Shown: in pieces, positions 5,444 to 13,933 of the stretch
Layout of the letters: each line of letters starts with the position of its first letter
Numbering within the stretch: the stretch's first letter is position 1
NCBI GenBank assembly: GCA_050248495.1
Contig: JBFWSG010000008.1
Span: 1 to 64,000, forward strand
Direction: 5' to 3'
Length of the DNA stretch: 64,000 nucleotides
From: DASYDU01 sp050248495
GTDB lineage: Bacteria; Planctomycetota; Planctomycetia; Pirellulales; Lacipirellulaceae
The notes under the pieces: model-generated
Seen by the model: the letters and a program-made list of their open reading frames with translations, nothing else
What the model was told of the DNA's origin: nothing
Databases searched by the model: none
Translations under genes and position numbers: made by a program

Positions 5444-7540
5444 ATGAACCTGAAAAACCTCCGCAACATCGGTATCTCCGCTCACATCGACTCGGGCAAA
5501 ACGACCTTGAGCGAGCGGATTCTGTTCTACGCCGGCCGCATTCACAAGATCGAGGACGTGAAGGGCGGCGGCGACGGCGCGACCATGGACCACATGGAGC
5601 TGGAGAAGGAGCGCGGCATCACGATCACCAGTGCCGCGACCACGGTTCACTGGGAAGATCACCAGATCAATCTGATCGACACCCCGGGACACGTCGACTT
5701 CACGGTCGAAGTCGAGCGCAGCCTGCGCGTGTTGGATGGGGCGATCCTCGTGCTGTGCGCGGTGGGCGGCGTGCAATCGCAATCGATCACGGTCGACCGC
5801 CAGATGAAGCGGTATCATGTGCCGCGGTTGGCGTTCATCAACAAGATGGACCGCACGGGAGCGAACCAGGATTCGGTCGTGAAGCAGCTCAAGGAAAAGC
5901 TTGGCTGCGACGCTTGCCTGATGCAGATCCCCATCGGCAAGGAAGATAAGTTCGAGGGCGTGATCGACTTGATCACGATGAAGGCCCTCTACTTCGACGG
6001 CTCGAACGGCGAGAAAGTCCGCGAAGAAGCGATCCCGGCCAACCTGCAGAAGGACGCCGAGGCCGCCCGCACCCACATGCTCGAAGCTCTCTCGATGTAC
6101 AGCGACAAGCTGATGGAGATGCTGCTGAGCGAAGAGGAAGTCACCGAAGAGACGATCCACGATCTCGTGCGGCACGCCGTGATCGAGCAGGAATTCACGC
6201 CGGTCTACCTGGGTACGGCCTACCGCAACAAGGGCGTGCAACCGCTCTTGGACGCGATTGTTCGCTATTTGCCGACGCCGCTCGATGCACCGTCGAAGGG
6301 CAAGAATCCCAAGGATCAGACGCAGATCATTGAACTCAAGCCGGACACCAACTTGCCGTTCGTCGGCATGGCCTTCAAGATCGTCGACGACGAGTTCGGC
6401 CAGCTCACCTTCACGCGCTGCTACCAGGGCAAGATCGAGAAGGGCGGCACTTACTACAACCAGCGCACCGGCAAGAAGGAGCGCTTCGGCCGGATCGTGA
6501 AGATGCACGCCAACAAGCGCGAAGAAATCGACGTGGCCGAAGCGGGCGACATCGTGGCGATCATGGGCATCGACTGCGCGAGCGGCGATACCTACTGCTC
6601 CGAGCCGAATTACTGCACGCTGGAAAACATCTTCGTCGCCAAGCCGGTGATCAAGATGTCGATCAACCCGATCTCGCGTGACAATTCCGACCGGCTGGGC
6701 AAAGCCCTGCAGCGATTCCGCAAGGAAGACCCGACCTTCCAGGTGATGACCGACGAAGAGACGGGCGAAACCGTGATCGCGGGCATGGGCGAATTGCACC
6801 TCGAAATCTACGTCGAGCGGATTCGCCGTGAGTACAAGGTCGACGTGGAAGTCGGCGCCCCGAAGGTCAGCTACCGCGAATCGGCCACGAAGGAAGCCGC
6901 GTTCGACTTCAAGCACAAGAAGCAGACGGGCGGCTCTGGCCAGTACGCTCACATCGTAGGCAGTATGCGGCCGATGACAGACGAGGAAACCGCCACCGTC
7001 GAAGGCGAACTGATGTTCGTCGACAACATCCGCGGCGGCCGCATCCCGGCGAACTTCATCCCGCCGGTCGAGAAGGGCTTCCGCAACATGCTCGCTAAGG
7101 GCCCGGTCGCGGGCTACCCGGTGGTCGGCATCCGGATCGACTTGAACGACGGTTCGTACCACGACGTCGACAGCTCGGACATGGCGTTCATGGTCTGCGC
7201 CCAGGGCTGCTTCCGCGAGACGTTCCCGAAGATGAAGCCGGCGATCCTCGAGCCGATCATGTTGATGGAGCTCGAGCTCCCCGAGAACTTCCAGGGCACG
7301 GTGGTCGGCAACATTTCATCCCGCCGCGGCATCGTGATATCGACCGACATGGTCAATGGCGTCACAAAGATTATCGCCGAAGTGCCGCTCGCCGAAACCT
7401 TCGGCTACTCGACCGACTTGCGCTCGATGACGCAAGGGCAGGGTACATTCACGATGGAGCTGGCCAAGTACCGCCCGGTGCCGGGCAACATCCAGGCCGA
7501 CATCATCGCGGAGCGGAAAGCCGAACTGCAGCCCGCCTAA
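5444..7540 (+). CDS. fusA: Elongation factor G
   Basis: The 698-residue GTPase drives ribosomal translocation. It has the normal EF-G length and domain order: G domain with G1 AHIDSGKT (residues 13-20), G3 DTPGHVDF and G4 NKMD, then domains II-V with KFEGVIDLI in the G' insert region and a normal C-terminus. The G1 loop has Ser where most bacterial EF-Gs have Ala (DSGKT rather than DAGKT), followed by LSERILFYAGRIHKI. This pattern is known from mitochondrial EFG1 and the related spdEFG1 group of spirochaetes, planctomycetes and deltaproteobacteria. It stands alone, not with rpsL/rpsG/tuf, as expected for that group. A terminator follows about 80 bases after the stop. Confidence 0.97.
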   Translation: MNLKNLRNIGISAHIDSGKTTLSERILFYAGRIHKIEDVKGGGDGATMDHMELEKERGITITSAATTVHWEDHQINLIDTPGHVDFTVEVERSLRVLDGAILVLCAVGGVQSQSITVDRQMKRYHVPRLAFINKMDRTGANQDSVVKQLKEKLGCDACLMQIPIGKEDKFEGVIDLITMKALYFDGSNGEKVREEAIPANLQKDAEAARTHMLEALSMYSDKLMEMLLSEEEVTEETIHDLVRHAVIEQEFTPVYLGTAYRNKGVQPLLDAIVRYLPTPLDAPSKGKNPKDQTQIIELKPDTNLPFVGMAFKIVDDEFGQLTFTRCYQGKIEKGGTYYNQRTGKKERFGRIVKMHANKREEIDVAEAGDIVAIMGIDCASGDTYCSEPNYCTLENIFVAKPVIKMSINPISRDNSDRLGKALQRFRKEDPTFQVMTDEETGETVIAGMGELHLEIYVERIRREYKVDVEVGAPKVSYRESATKEAAFDFKHKKQTGGSGQYAHIVGSMRPMTDEETATVEGELMFVDNIRGGRIPANFIPPVEKGFRNMLAKGPVAGYPVVGIRIDLNDGSYHDVDSSDMAFMVCAQGCFRETFPKMKPAILEPIMLMELELPENFQGTVVGNISSRRGIVISTDMVNGVTKIIAEVPLAETFGYSTDLRSMTQGQGTFTMELAKYRPVPGNIQADIIAERKAELQPA

Positions 7541-7620
7541 CCATATAGCCGCGGCGTCCCGCCGCGCAGAGCGACGCGCAGATCGCCGTGAGCCGTCAGC
7601 CATCAGTAAAAACAAATCAG

Positions 7621-7645
7621 CCCCCGGTTCCGCCGAGGGTTTTTT
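7621..7645 (+). terminator. Rho-independent terminator of fusA
   Basis: CCCCCGG-TTCCG-CCGAGGG forms a 7-bp stem with one C-A mismatch and a five-base loop, followed directly by TTTTTT. It lies 80 bases after the fusA stop, before an unrelated operon on the same strand. Confidence 0.75.
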
Positions 7646-7724
7646 GTTGCTCGCACACCGCCACTCCGCACGTCAGCCGCGCATGGTACAATTGCAGCGG
7701 CACTTCATCACCGTGAGCCCGACC

Positions 7725-7934
7725 ATGGACGAGAACTTCTGGCGACAAGTCGACCGCGCTCGACGCATGACGGGCGAGGAACGATTCCGCGAAGGCCTGG
7801 CGCTCGTCGATCGCAGTTTCCGCTTAATGGACGACGGCGTTCGTCACCAGTTCCCTAACGCGACGCCCGAAGAGCGACGCCAGATTCGCCGCGAGCGACT
7901 TGCGCGCTTGCGTTCAGTTGAAGCAAAGCGATGA
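7725..7934 (+). CDS. Small helical protein paired with a nucleotidyltransferase
   Basis: The 69-residue product (MDENFWRQVDRARRM start) is almost all charged helix, with EERFREG, VRHQFPNATPEERRQIRRERL and a basic end. Its stop overlaps the start of the following gene by four bases (ATGA), so the two are translationally coupled. Small helical proteins of this sort often precede MNT/AbiEii-like nucleotidyltransferase genes, and the pair resembles a toxin-antitoxin or defence module, but which half would be toxic cannot be told from the sequence. The start at 7725 was preferred over the upstream frame, which includes spacer sequence. Confidence 0.7.
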   Translation: MDENFWRQVDRARRMTGEERFREGLALVDRSFRLMDDGVRHQFPNATPEERRQIRRERLARLRSVEAKR

Positions 7935-8491
7935 ACTCCGACGAAGTCGTCAGCGGCGTCATTGCGATTCTCAACGGGCAAAACGTGCCCTACATGATCG
8001 TCGGCTCGCTGGCGACCAACTTCTACTGCGTGCCGCGTTCAACTCAGGACGGTGACTTTGTCGTTCAGGCTCCATTAGGAAAGCTCGCCAGCTCAATCAG
8101 TCAGGCCAGCGGCCATTTGCAGTTCGACCGCCAAATGGGGTTCGAAAGCGTGACGTCCACGAAGAGAATTGTGCTTCACACGTGCGAGCACGATTTTGAA
8201 ATTGAGTTATTCGAACTCAGCGGCGATGAACACGATCAGGCGCGCTTTGCTCGACGGATCAACGTCGAGTTGCTGGGCGAAAGCGCGTGGATCGCCACGA
8301 TTGAAGACATGATCGTCACGAAACTGCGTTGGGCGGAAGCAGCCGGCCGCGAGAAGGACGTTTTCGATCTGCGCAACCTGATCGCAGTGCAGCAAGACTC
8401 AATCGACTGGCCCTACGTCGAATCGTGGACCGACCGTCACGGCACGCGCGAGGTGCTCGACCGATTGCGCCGCGAATGCGAGCGGCAGTAA
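7931..8491 (+). CDS. Nucleotidyltransferase-fold protein (AbiEii/MNT-like)
   Basis: The 186-residue product has the pol-beta nucleotidyltransferase signature: VGSLATNFY (G25-S26) followed by RSTQDGDFVV with D40-x-D42 as metal ligands. The IEDMIVTKLRW and GREKDVFDLRNL segments match the C-terminal half of AbiEii-like/DUF6036-type proteins. Such proteins transfer a nucleotide to RNA or protein and are common in abortive-infection and toxin-antitoxin modules. Its start overlaps the 69-residue gene upstream, and its stop TAA overlaps the ATG of the next gene (TAATG), giving a tightly packed three-gene operon. Confidence 0.75.
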   Translation: MNSDEVVSGVIAILNGQNVPYMIVGSLATNFYCVPRSTQDGDFVVQAPLGKLASSISQASGHLQFDRQMGFESVTSTKRIVLHTCEHDFEIELFELSGDEHDQARFARRINVELLGESAWIATIEDMIVTKLRWAEAAGREKDVFDLRNLIAVQQDSIDWPYVESWTDRHGTREVLDRLRRECERQ

Positions 8492-9156
8492 TGCACGTCC
8501 AACTTACTTCCGAAATGATCGCAACTGCGAATTTGCTCTTTCTGCGAATGAATGATTGGCGCGCCATCGTCCGCGCGTTTCAACGATTGCACGAAGGCTT
8601 GCCCGATTTCACATATGAGTCGGTGCTACTAAAAGTCGCGAGCGTTAATGCGTATTACGGGACCAACGTCTATGCCCTCGAACGAATGTCATTGCATATC
8701 ACGCAGCTAGCAATTTAGATTAACTTTCGGGACGCCGGGCCCGAACTTGTTACTTCCATTGCGACGATTCCCCCAATAACAGGCGACTCCAAAAATCGAC
8801 GATTTGTGAGTTTCGCCTCAAAGTTCGCCCACTTTTTCATTTCCAACGAGAGGTTTCCGATTTACGACAGCGTGGCCTTAACAATGCTGAAATTGCATTT
8901 CGGCAGAGGTAGGCTGAAGTTAAGCGACAAGCGGAAGTATTTGGATTTCGTTGATGGAATCGACATGTTGCGCGCGGCGGCTGGCCTGTCCGCACCTTAT
9001 ACGGAGCTTGATCGTGATCTTTGGATCGCTGGCTCGTACCTAAAATGGAAAAGAGGCAAGCCGGTTAACGTCGAATTAAGGCGATTCTTCACGGCGAACG
9101 AGGCGAAAGACCCCGAAATGCGTACATTCAGGAGACTTGTAACTGAATTGATGTAG
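8491..9156 (+). pseudogene. Third gene of the nucleotidyltransferase operon, interrupted by an in-frame TAG
   Basis: The frame starts at the ATG overlapping the upstream stop and reads 75 codons to a TAG at 8716-8718. The same frame then stays open for a further 146 codons to a TGA/TAG-free end at 9156, with coding character throughout. The two halves (residues 1-75 and 77-221) look like one protein of about 221 residues. The second half contains FASKFAHFF and FPIYDSVA, a motif seen in small prokaryotic proteins linked to defence or mobile loci. No frameshift is needed, only the stop. A recent nonsense mutation is the simplest reading; a downstream restart at the ATG/GTG near 8806 is possible. 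Function unknown. Confidence 0.65.
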
Positions 9157-9197
9157 GCCATCTCCGGCGATCCCAGATCGTCGGCGATACCTCTCCC

Positions 9198-9689
9198 TCA
9201 AAACATCACCTCCCGCTTCAGCTTCCGCCGCAGCACGACCCATTGTCCCGCGTGCAGCACCCAATGACCGCCGACAGTCATGAAGGCATCGCCAACTCTT
9301 TTCACCCACGGCGGCAGGCGACCTTCCAGCGGTCGGTCGAAATCGGCCGCAGTCAAACGATCAAGCGCCTGAAGCGTCGCGGCGCGGATGTCTTTTGCCA
9401 ACTGCTGATACTCAGCCTTCTTGAGATAATTGCCGGGCTCGTCGCTCACAGGCTTCGCGCGGCTGTGTCGTTCCGCAAAACCCGCGGGAAGTTCCGGCAT
9501 TGAACCGGGCGCCGCCGCTTCCACCAGGTGTCGCTCCGCAGCGATCAAGTGGCCCAGTTGCCAGGCGATATGGTTGGCCGTGGGCACCGGTCGTTCCAGA
9601 ATCTCCGCGTCGGTGAGATCGTCGAGATATTTTCCGACGAGAAAATCGGCGGTCGCCAGCTGCGAGCGGACAGCATCTTTGAAGTCCAT
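9198..9689 (-). CDS. DinB-like four-helix protein
   Basis: The 163-residue product matches the DinB/DUF664 superfamily: HIAWQLGHLIAAERHLVE near residue 40-57 and GGHWVLHAGQWVVLRRKL at the C-terminus supply the His residues that usually bind a divalent metal. Members are thought to be thiol-dependent metalloenzymes or stress proteins, and the exact reaction is not predictable. It lies 24 bases downstream of a TetR-family regulator on the same strand, so the two probably form one operon controlled by the regulator. Confidence 0.85.
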   Translation of the reverse strand: MDFKDAVRSQLATADFLVGKYLDDLTDAEILERPVPTANHIAWQLGHLIAAERHLVEAAAPGSMPELPAGFAERHSRAKPVSDEPGNYLKKAEYQQLAKDIRAATLQALDRLTAADFDRPLEGRLPPWVKRVGDAFMTVGGHWVLHAGQWVVLRRKLKREVMF

Positions 9690-9713
9690 GGCAAAGTTTT
9701 CCTCTGGTGGGTT

Positions 9714-10346
9714 TCAAGCAAGCGAGGGCGCGGCCGATTGCGCCGCGCCCTCTTGCTCCAACAGTTTCTGGAAGTAGCTTTTGAAATGCGCGAGATTGCG
9801 GCCGATCACGGCGGGGTCTTGCGACGCCTTCGCGAGCAGCAATGAGCCTTGCACGGTGCCCATCCACAGTTCGGCCAGCGAGGCCGTATCCAGCTTGAGG
9901 CCGCGGGACCGGCAAGCCGCGTTGAGCAACGTTTGAAAGTACCGCTCGCCTTTGGCGAAGCACTCCTGGGCCGCCTCGCGGAGCACCGGGTTCGATTCCG
10001 AGACTTCCTGCACCGTCGTGCCTGCGAGGCAGGACTTGTGGATGTCTGCCCCGTCGAACATCGCCGCCATGAAGTCGATCGCCGCAAGCACTTTGGCCAC
10101 GGGATCCTCGATCGACTGGTACGGCGCTGCGCGATGGAGTTCCGCCATTTGTTCCTGCCATTTGCAGAGACATTCCTTGGCGAGCGCTTCCTTCGACCGG
10201 AAATGATGAAAGAACGCACCCTTGGTAACACCCGCGGCAGTGCAGATTTCGTCGACGCTGGTGGCCGAATAGCCGCTGCGGCGCATCAGATCGGTGCCAA
10301 CGGCGAGCAGCGAGTCGCGGGCGTTTTCACCAGCAGTTTTGGGCAT
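9714..10346 (-). CDS. TetR/AcrR-family transcriptional regulator
   Basis: The 210-residue product has an N-terminal helix-turn-helix (about residues 28-56, TSVDEICTAAGVTKGAFFHH and F-R-S-K-E-A-L), the standard TetR DNA-binding domain, followed by an all-helical ligand domain with a CLAGTTVQE segment typical of the YcdC/AcuR-like branch. The start at 10346 places the gene 9 bases after a perfect 18-bp palindrome, which is most likely its own operator. It would then repress itself and the DinB-like gene. The long frame upstream of 10346 is not coding. Confidence 0.9.
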   Translation of the reverse strand: MPKTAGENARDSLLAVGTDLMRRSGYSATSVDEICTAAGVTKGAFFHHFRSKEALAKECLCKWQEQMAELHRAAPYQSIEDPVAKVLAAIDFMAAMFDGADIHKSCLAGTTVQEVSESNPVLREAAQECFAKGERYFQTLLNAACRSRGLKLDTASLAELWMGTVQGSLLLAKASQDPAVIGRNLAHFKSYFQKLLEQEGAAQSAAPSLA

Positions 10347-10355
10347 TTCGGGAGA

Positions 10356-10373
10356 ATACCAACCGGTTGGTAT
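10356..10373. promoter_or_regulatory. TetR operator palindrome
   Basis: ATACCAACCGGTTGGTAT is a perfect 18-bp palindrome ending 9 bases before the regulator start codon. TACCAACCGGTTGGTA-type sites are the classic operators of this TetR branch. Its position over the promoter/leader fits autorepression. Confidence 0.8.
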
Positions 10374-10445
10374 GTTTGTCAAGTTGAAGTTTTTCGTCGG
10401 CATTGTCGCGTCGCGACGTTTCCACGAAGATTCGCGGCCCACTTC

Positions 10446-10543
10446 CCGGCCAGGATGGCCAACGATTTCCGCCGGCCAGGATGGCCGAGCTATATAGCCG
10501 GGCCATCCTGGCCCGCCGAACAGGTTGGCCATCTTGGCCCGCC
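10446..10543. repeat. Palindromic repeat cluster with CTATATAG centre
   Basis: Three GGCCAGGATGGCC-type words on one side of CTATATAG (at 10490) and two GGCCATCCTGGCC-type words on the other form a large imperfect palindrome. The same element occurs at 18724-18832, 19259-19331 and 19577-19622 and, as a single half, near 7542-7567. Confidence 0.7.
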
Positions 10544-10721
10544 GACAACGTTTGGGCCACGCACGGCTTCCTTGCCGTACGCGACGCCTGTTGGAAGGTC
10601 GACCAAGGTCGTGCGGAGGTGAGTAGGCCGCGCGGCCGTGGGTGGTCGTCCTTCCAGAAGCGCGAGCGACGACACCGGACACTCGCGCGTGTGCAGAATT
10701 TTGTGTATGAGAGGTGAGTCG

Positions 10722-11720
10722 ATGCACCGGCACCGAATTATTCCACTGGCATTCATTGTGGCAGCATTTTCATTTGCGTCTCTACGACATGATGTCGCGC
10801 GCGGGCAGATGCCGCTGTCCGAGCCGATGTCCGTCGAGTATGGGCCGGAGTTGCCCGCCGAGGAGATGCCAGTGTACTTCGAGCCACCGGCAGAAGACTG
10901 CAGCACGCCGAAGCCGATCTTCATCGCGCCGCAGGAGGGCTGGGTGCAGCCGGTGCAGCCGCTCGAATTGGTGCCGATCATGCCGCTGCCGGAGAGCGCG
11001 GGGCCGCGGCCGGGTTCGATCGTCGGGCCGATGTTTGGTGCGCCCGAACAGTTGCCGCTGCCCGGACAGCCTGGCCCGCCCGCCCCGCCCCCCGAAGCGA
11101 GCTCGCCGCTTTCGAGTATCGCACCGGGCGGAAAGATTTCGCCGCAGTTCGGACTGCCCGTGCCGCCGGAAGAGATGCCGGGCGGGGCGCCGCCGATTTT
11201 TGTGCCCGCCGCCAACGATGAATACGCCTGGGAGCAGATCACGGACGTGGTGAGCGATTACTTCACGATCTCGCGCGAGCAGCAGGTCCGCCGCAGCGGC
11301 GAAGCCTGGAGCGAAGGCAAGATTGAGACGCGCTACCAGGGCGGGGCGACCTGGCTCGAGCCGTTCCGCAAAGATTCGGTCGGCGCATTCAACCGCTGGG
11401 AGAGCACGTTCCAGACCATTCGCCGCCGCGCAACGGTTCGCGTGGCGCCCGATCCGAACGGGTACGTCGTCGAGGTGATCGTCGAAAAGGAGTTGGAAGA
11501 TCTGCCCCATCCCGAGCGGTCGACGTCCGGCGTGGCGGCCTTTCCGAACGACTTTTCTTTGCCGAGCGGGCGCTCAGGCGACGTGAGCCGGACGCTGTCG
11601 TCGCCGCGGTGGATTCAATTGGGGCGCGACAAGCCGCTAGAAGCCAAGATGTTAGCGGATATTCACGCGCGGCTCAACGGAGTGACGGCGGCGTCAAACA
11701 CGGGGTCGATCTGGCAGTAG
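10722..11720 (+). CDS. Secreted Pro-rich protein, conserved C-terminal domain of unknown function
   Basis: The 332-residue product begins with a signal peptide (hydrophobic residues about 6-20) and then a long Pro/Glu-rich linker (residues 30-165). The C-terminal half is compact, with an aromatic-basic core including DYFTISREQQVRRSGEAW and FNRWESTFQTIRRRATVRV, then VEVIVEKELEDLP. The order suggests a domain exported to the envelope on a Pro-rich spacer. I do not recognise the family. The ATG at 10722 has a GAGAGGTGAG purine stretch before it and is the first Met of the signal peptide, so it was preferred over earlier in-frame Mets. Confidence 0.7.
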   Translation: MHRHRIIPLAFIVAAFSFASLRHDVARGQMPLSEPMSVEYGPELPAEEMPVYFEPPAEDCSTPKPIFIAPQEGWVQPVQPLELVPIMPLPESAGPRPGSIVGPMFGAPEQLPLPGQPGPPAPPPEASSPLSSIAPGGKISPQFGLPVPPEEMPGGAPPIFVPAANDEYAWEQITDVVSDYFTISREQQVRRSGEAWSEGKIETRYQGGATWLEPFRKDSVGAFNRWESTFQTIRRRATVRVAPDPNGYVVEVIVEKELEDLPHPERSTSGVAAFPNDFSLPSGRSGDVSRTLSSPRWIQLGRDKPLEAKMLADIHARLNGVTAASNTGSIWQ

Positions 11721-11753
11721 CGGCGAGACGTACGCTAAGCCACAAGCGATGCG

Positions 11754-12572
11754 TTACGCGTTTGAGTAGGACGCGCTAACGGGGATGCCAAGCACGGGGA
11801 GAGGCGTGGACGTCACGGCATTTTCGACCGGGGCGACCGGCAGCTTGAGCGTGAACGCCGTGCCAACGCCGACGGTGCTTTCGACGCGGATGCGGCCCTG
11901 GTGCTGCTCGATGATCTCGCGACACGTCGAGAGGCCGACGCCCGTGCCCCCTTTGCCGCTCTCATCCGGGCCGCGCTTGGTGGTGTAGTAGCGGTCGAAG
12001 ATGTGGGGCAACTGGTCGGCGGGGATGCCGGTGCCCGTGTCGCGGATCGAGAGGTCGACCGTGCCGGCCGCCGCATCAGGGGCTACGCGAATCGTGACGC
12101 GGCCGCCATTAGGCATGGCCTGGCGGGCGTTGGTCAGTAGGTTGAGCAGCACCTGCTGAATCTGATTGCCGCAAGCGAGCGCCAGCGGCGCGGGCTCCAG
12201 CTGCAGCTCGACCTGGATGCGGTACTTGCGCAGCTCGCGCTCCAACAGCACCAGCGATTCCTCGACGAGCTTGCCCAAGTCCGTGGGAACCCGCTCGACG
12301 CTGCGGTTGCGGGCCATGCCGAGCACGCCGTTGGTGATCTTTTCCGCCCGCAGCGAGGCTTCGAGGATCTTGGTGAAGGCCTTGTCGCGCGCGGCTTCGT
12401 CCTTGTGCCGGAGGCCGAGCTTGGCGTAGTTGAGGATCGTGGTCAGGATGTTGTTGAATTCGTGCGTGGTGGTGCTAGCGAGCTCTCCCAAGGCGGCAAA
12501 ACGCTGCGCGCGGCGCAGCTCGTCTTCCAGCAATTCGACCTGGCGTTCGAGAGAGGGTCCGCCTTCGGACAT
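11754..12572 (-). CDS. Soluble sensor histidine kinase
   Basis: The 272-residue product has a short coiled-coil N-terminus (ERQVELLEDELRRAQRFAALGEL), the dimerisation/phosphoacceptor helix with THEFNN (His37), an N-box QIQQVLLNLLTNARQAM, then DTGTGIP, an FDRYYTTK lid and GTGVGLS of the HATPase_c domain. There is no membrane segment and no sensory domain. The NtrB/ZraS-like core would need to get its signal from a partner protein. No response regulator gene is adjacent. It converges with the secreted-protein gene on its left. Confidence 0.88.
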   Translation of the reverse strand: MSEGGPSLERQVELLEDELRRAQRFAALGELASTTTHEFNNILTTILNYAKLGLRHKDEAARDKAFTKILEASLRAEKITNGVLGMARNRSVERVPTDLGKLVEESLVLLERELRKYRIQVELQLEPAPLALACGNQIQQVLLNLLTNARQAMPNGGRVTIRVAPDAAAGTVDLSIRDTGTGIPADQLPHIFDRYYTTKRGPDESGKGGTGVGLSTCREIIEQHQGRIRVESTVGVGTAFTLKLPVAPVENAVTSTPLPVLGIPVSASYSNA

Positions 12573-12913
12573 CGGTTGCTCCGGGGGAATCGGGGTCGGG
12601 GACGTGAGCGGCTCGCTGGAATGGCGTCGGCTGCTGTCAGCCGCAAACTCCGCTACTTCGCTGCCATTCTGTCTGGCTTGCGCACGCTGCGCCGGGTCGT
12701 TGTTTTGCCCGACAGACAGTTCTTAAACCTTTACGCCGACGATATTTGCGTCATTCCCTGATATCGACGAATCCGGCTGGCCGACTACAGAACAAGCGGC
12801 TAGAATCCGCGACCCGATAGCAGTCGAGAGCCATGCGTCCAGAGTCAAGCGCTGGAAGCGTGTTGGCACTCGACTCTTAACTCTCGACCCTGGACTAAAG
12901 GAGGTGCACCGGA
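12573..12913. other. Spacer with a nested inverted repeat
   Basis: No gene seen in about 340 bases. At 12823-12888 GTCGAGAG pairs with CTCTCGAC, and inside it CAGAGTC pairs with GACTCT, giving a nested hairpin. AAGGAGGTG at about 12898-12906 is a strong ribosome binding site for the next gene. Confidence 0.5.
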
Positions 12914-13174
12914 ATGCACACCGTGGAACTATTGCAGGAAGCGCTGGAGGCCGCGCGCGGCCTGGGTTACGACGTCCGGCAGGATTGGCTCGGCGGCGAC
13001 GGCGGCGGGCACTGTCTGGTGCGGGGCCGGCGGATGTTGCTGTTGGACGTGGCTCAGACTCCCGATGAGCAGCTGGAAGTGGTCGCCGACGCACTGCGCG
13101 GCGAAAACTCGGCGATGACGCTGAAGGTTTCGCGGTCGCTGGCCGAGCGGATTCAATTTCGCGCCGCGGCCTGA
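12914..13174 (+). CDS. Small conserved hypothetical protein
   Basis: The 86-residue product starts MHTVELLQEALEAARGLGY and contains LGGDGGGHCLVRGRRMLLLDV, then a helix. It has no signal peptide or membrane segment. A very strong ribosome binding site (AAGGAGGTG) sits at the right distance upstream, which fixes the start. The GGGHC and RGRR segments may bind a metal or nucleotide, but no family is recognised. It converges on nadD with a gap of only 8 bases. Confidence 0.65.
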   Translation: MHTVELLQEALEAARGLGYDVRQDWLGGDGGGHCLVRGRRMLLLDVAQTPDEQLEVVADALRGENSAMTLKVSRSLAERIQFRAAA

Positions 13175-13182
13175 ATTCGCTG

Positions 13183-13776
13183 CTAGCGATAGAGCCGCTC
13201 CGCCGCAATGAACTCTGCGACGGTCGGCGGCACGAGGCCAGCAACCGACTCGCCGGCGGCGGCGCGGCGACGAATCTCCGTACTGCTGGCGTCGACGGCC
13301 GGCATCTCGATGAGCCGCGGCTGTTTGTTCGCGGCGCACATCGCCCGGAGTGCCGCCAGATCAGGTTCGCTCTGGCCCGCGCGGCGGACGACCAGCGGCG
13401 TCGCCAGCAAAAAGATCGCCCGCGGCTCACGCCAATTCGGCGCATCTTGCACGGCATCTGCCCCCATCAGGAAGAACAGCACGGCGGACGGCAGCTCCTC
13501 GTTCAGCTGTCGCAGCGTTTCGACGGTGTAGCTTAGTCCGCCCCGGTCGATCTCAAGCGTCGACACGCGCCACGACGGCTCGTGAAGAATCGCCATCCGC
13601 AACATTTCGACCCGCTGCACATCCGTGGCGTGCGGCCCTTTCTGTTTGAGCGGCTGCACGGCCGTCGGCATGAACCAGACTTCATCCAGCGCGGACTGCT
13701 GCTGACAGGCGTGCGCGAGGGCCAGATGGCCATTGTGCACGGGATCGAAGCTACCGCCGAATATGCCGAGGCGCAT
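13183..13776 (-). CDS. nadD: Nicotinate-nucleotide adenylyltransferase
   Basis: The 197-residue enzyme adenylates nicotinate mononucleotide in NAD synthesis. It has the nucleotidyltransferase motif GGSFDPVHNGH (residues 7-17, with H14-x-G-H17 in the active site), LKQKGPHA after the second strand, an LMGADAVQD segment and the C-terminal SSTEIRRR motif that binds the ATP phosphates. Length is normal for NadD. It stands alone here rather than with obgE/rsfS. Confidence 0.95.
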   Translation of the reverse strand: MRLGIFGGSFDPVHNGHLALAHACQQQSALDEVWFMPTAVQPLKQKGPHATDVQRVEMLRMAILHEPSWRVSTLEIDRGGLSYTVETLRQLNEELPSAVLFFLMGADAVQDAPNWREPRAIFLLATPLVVRRAGQSEPDLAALRAMCAANKQPRLIEMPAVDASSTEIRRRAAAGESVAGLVPPTVAEFIAAERLYR

Positions 13777-13778
13777 GG

Positions 13779-13927
13779 AGTGTTGAGGGTTTAGGGTTGA
13801 GAGTTGAGTGTCGAAAACGTGGGGCTGGGGGCTCAGGGCTGGGGGCTGTATGGTAGTCAGTGACGAGTCAAGTTGATTTCCAATGACTCCGCTGACTCTA
13901 AACCCTCAACCCTCAACTCTCAACCCT
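13779..13927. repeat. Inverted repeat of CTAAACCCTCAACCC words
   Basis: The left arm reads GAGGGTTTAGGGTTGAGAG (about 13785-13803) and the right arm CTCTAAACCCTCAACCCTC (about 13893-13911), with further CAACTCTCAACCCTC. The arms are degenerate 7-8 bp tandem words and pair with each other around ~90 bases. The same lexicon returns at 16203-16330 on the other side of priA. Confidence 0.65.
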
Positions 13928-13933
13928 CCCGCA

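Noticed and set aside
5300..7162. 620-codon open frame on the minus strand opposite fusA
   Set aside because: It mirrors the codon bias of fusA, has a composition rich in His/Arg/Val/Asp typical of antisense frames, and has no domain.
8716..8718. Recoding of the TAG (pyrrolysine or readthrough) in the third gene of the nucleotidyltransferase operon
   Set aside because: No pyl genes or readthrough signals seen and the organism type does not use pyrrolysine; a nonsense mutation is simpler.
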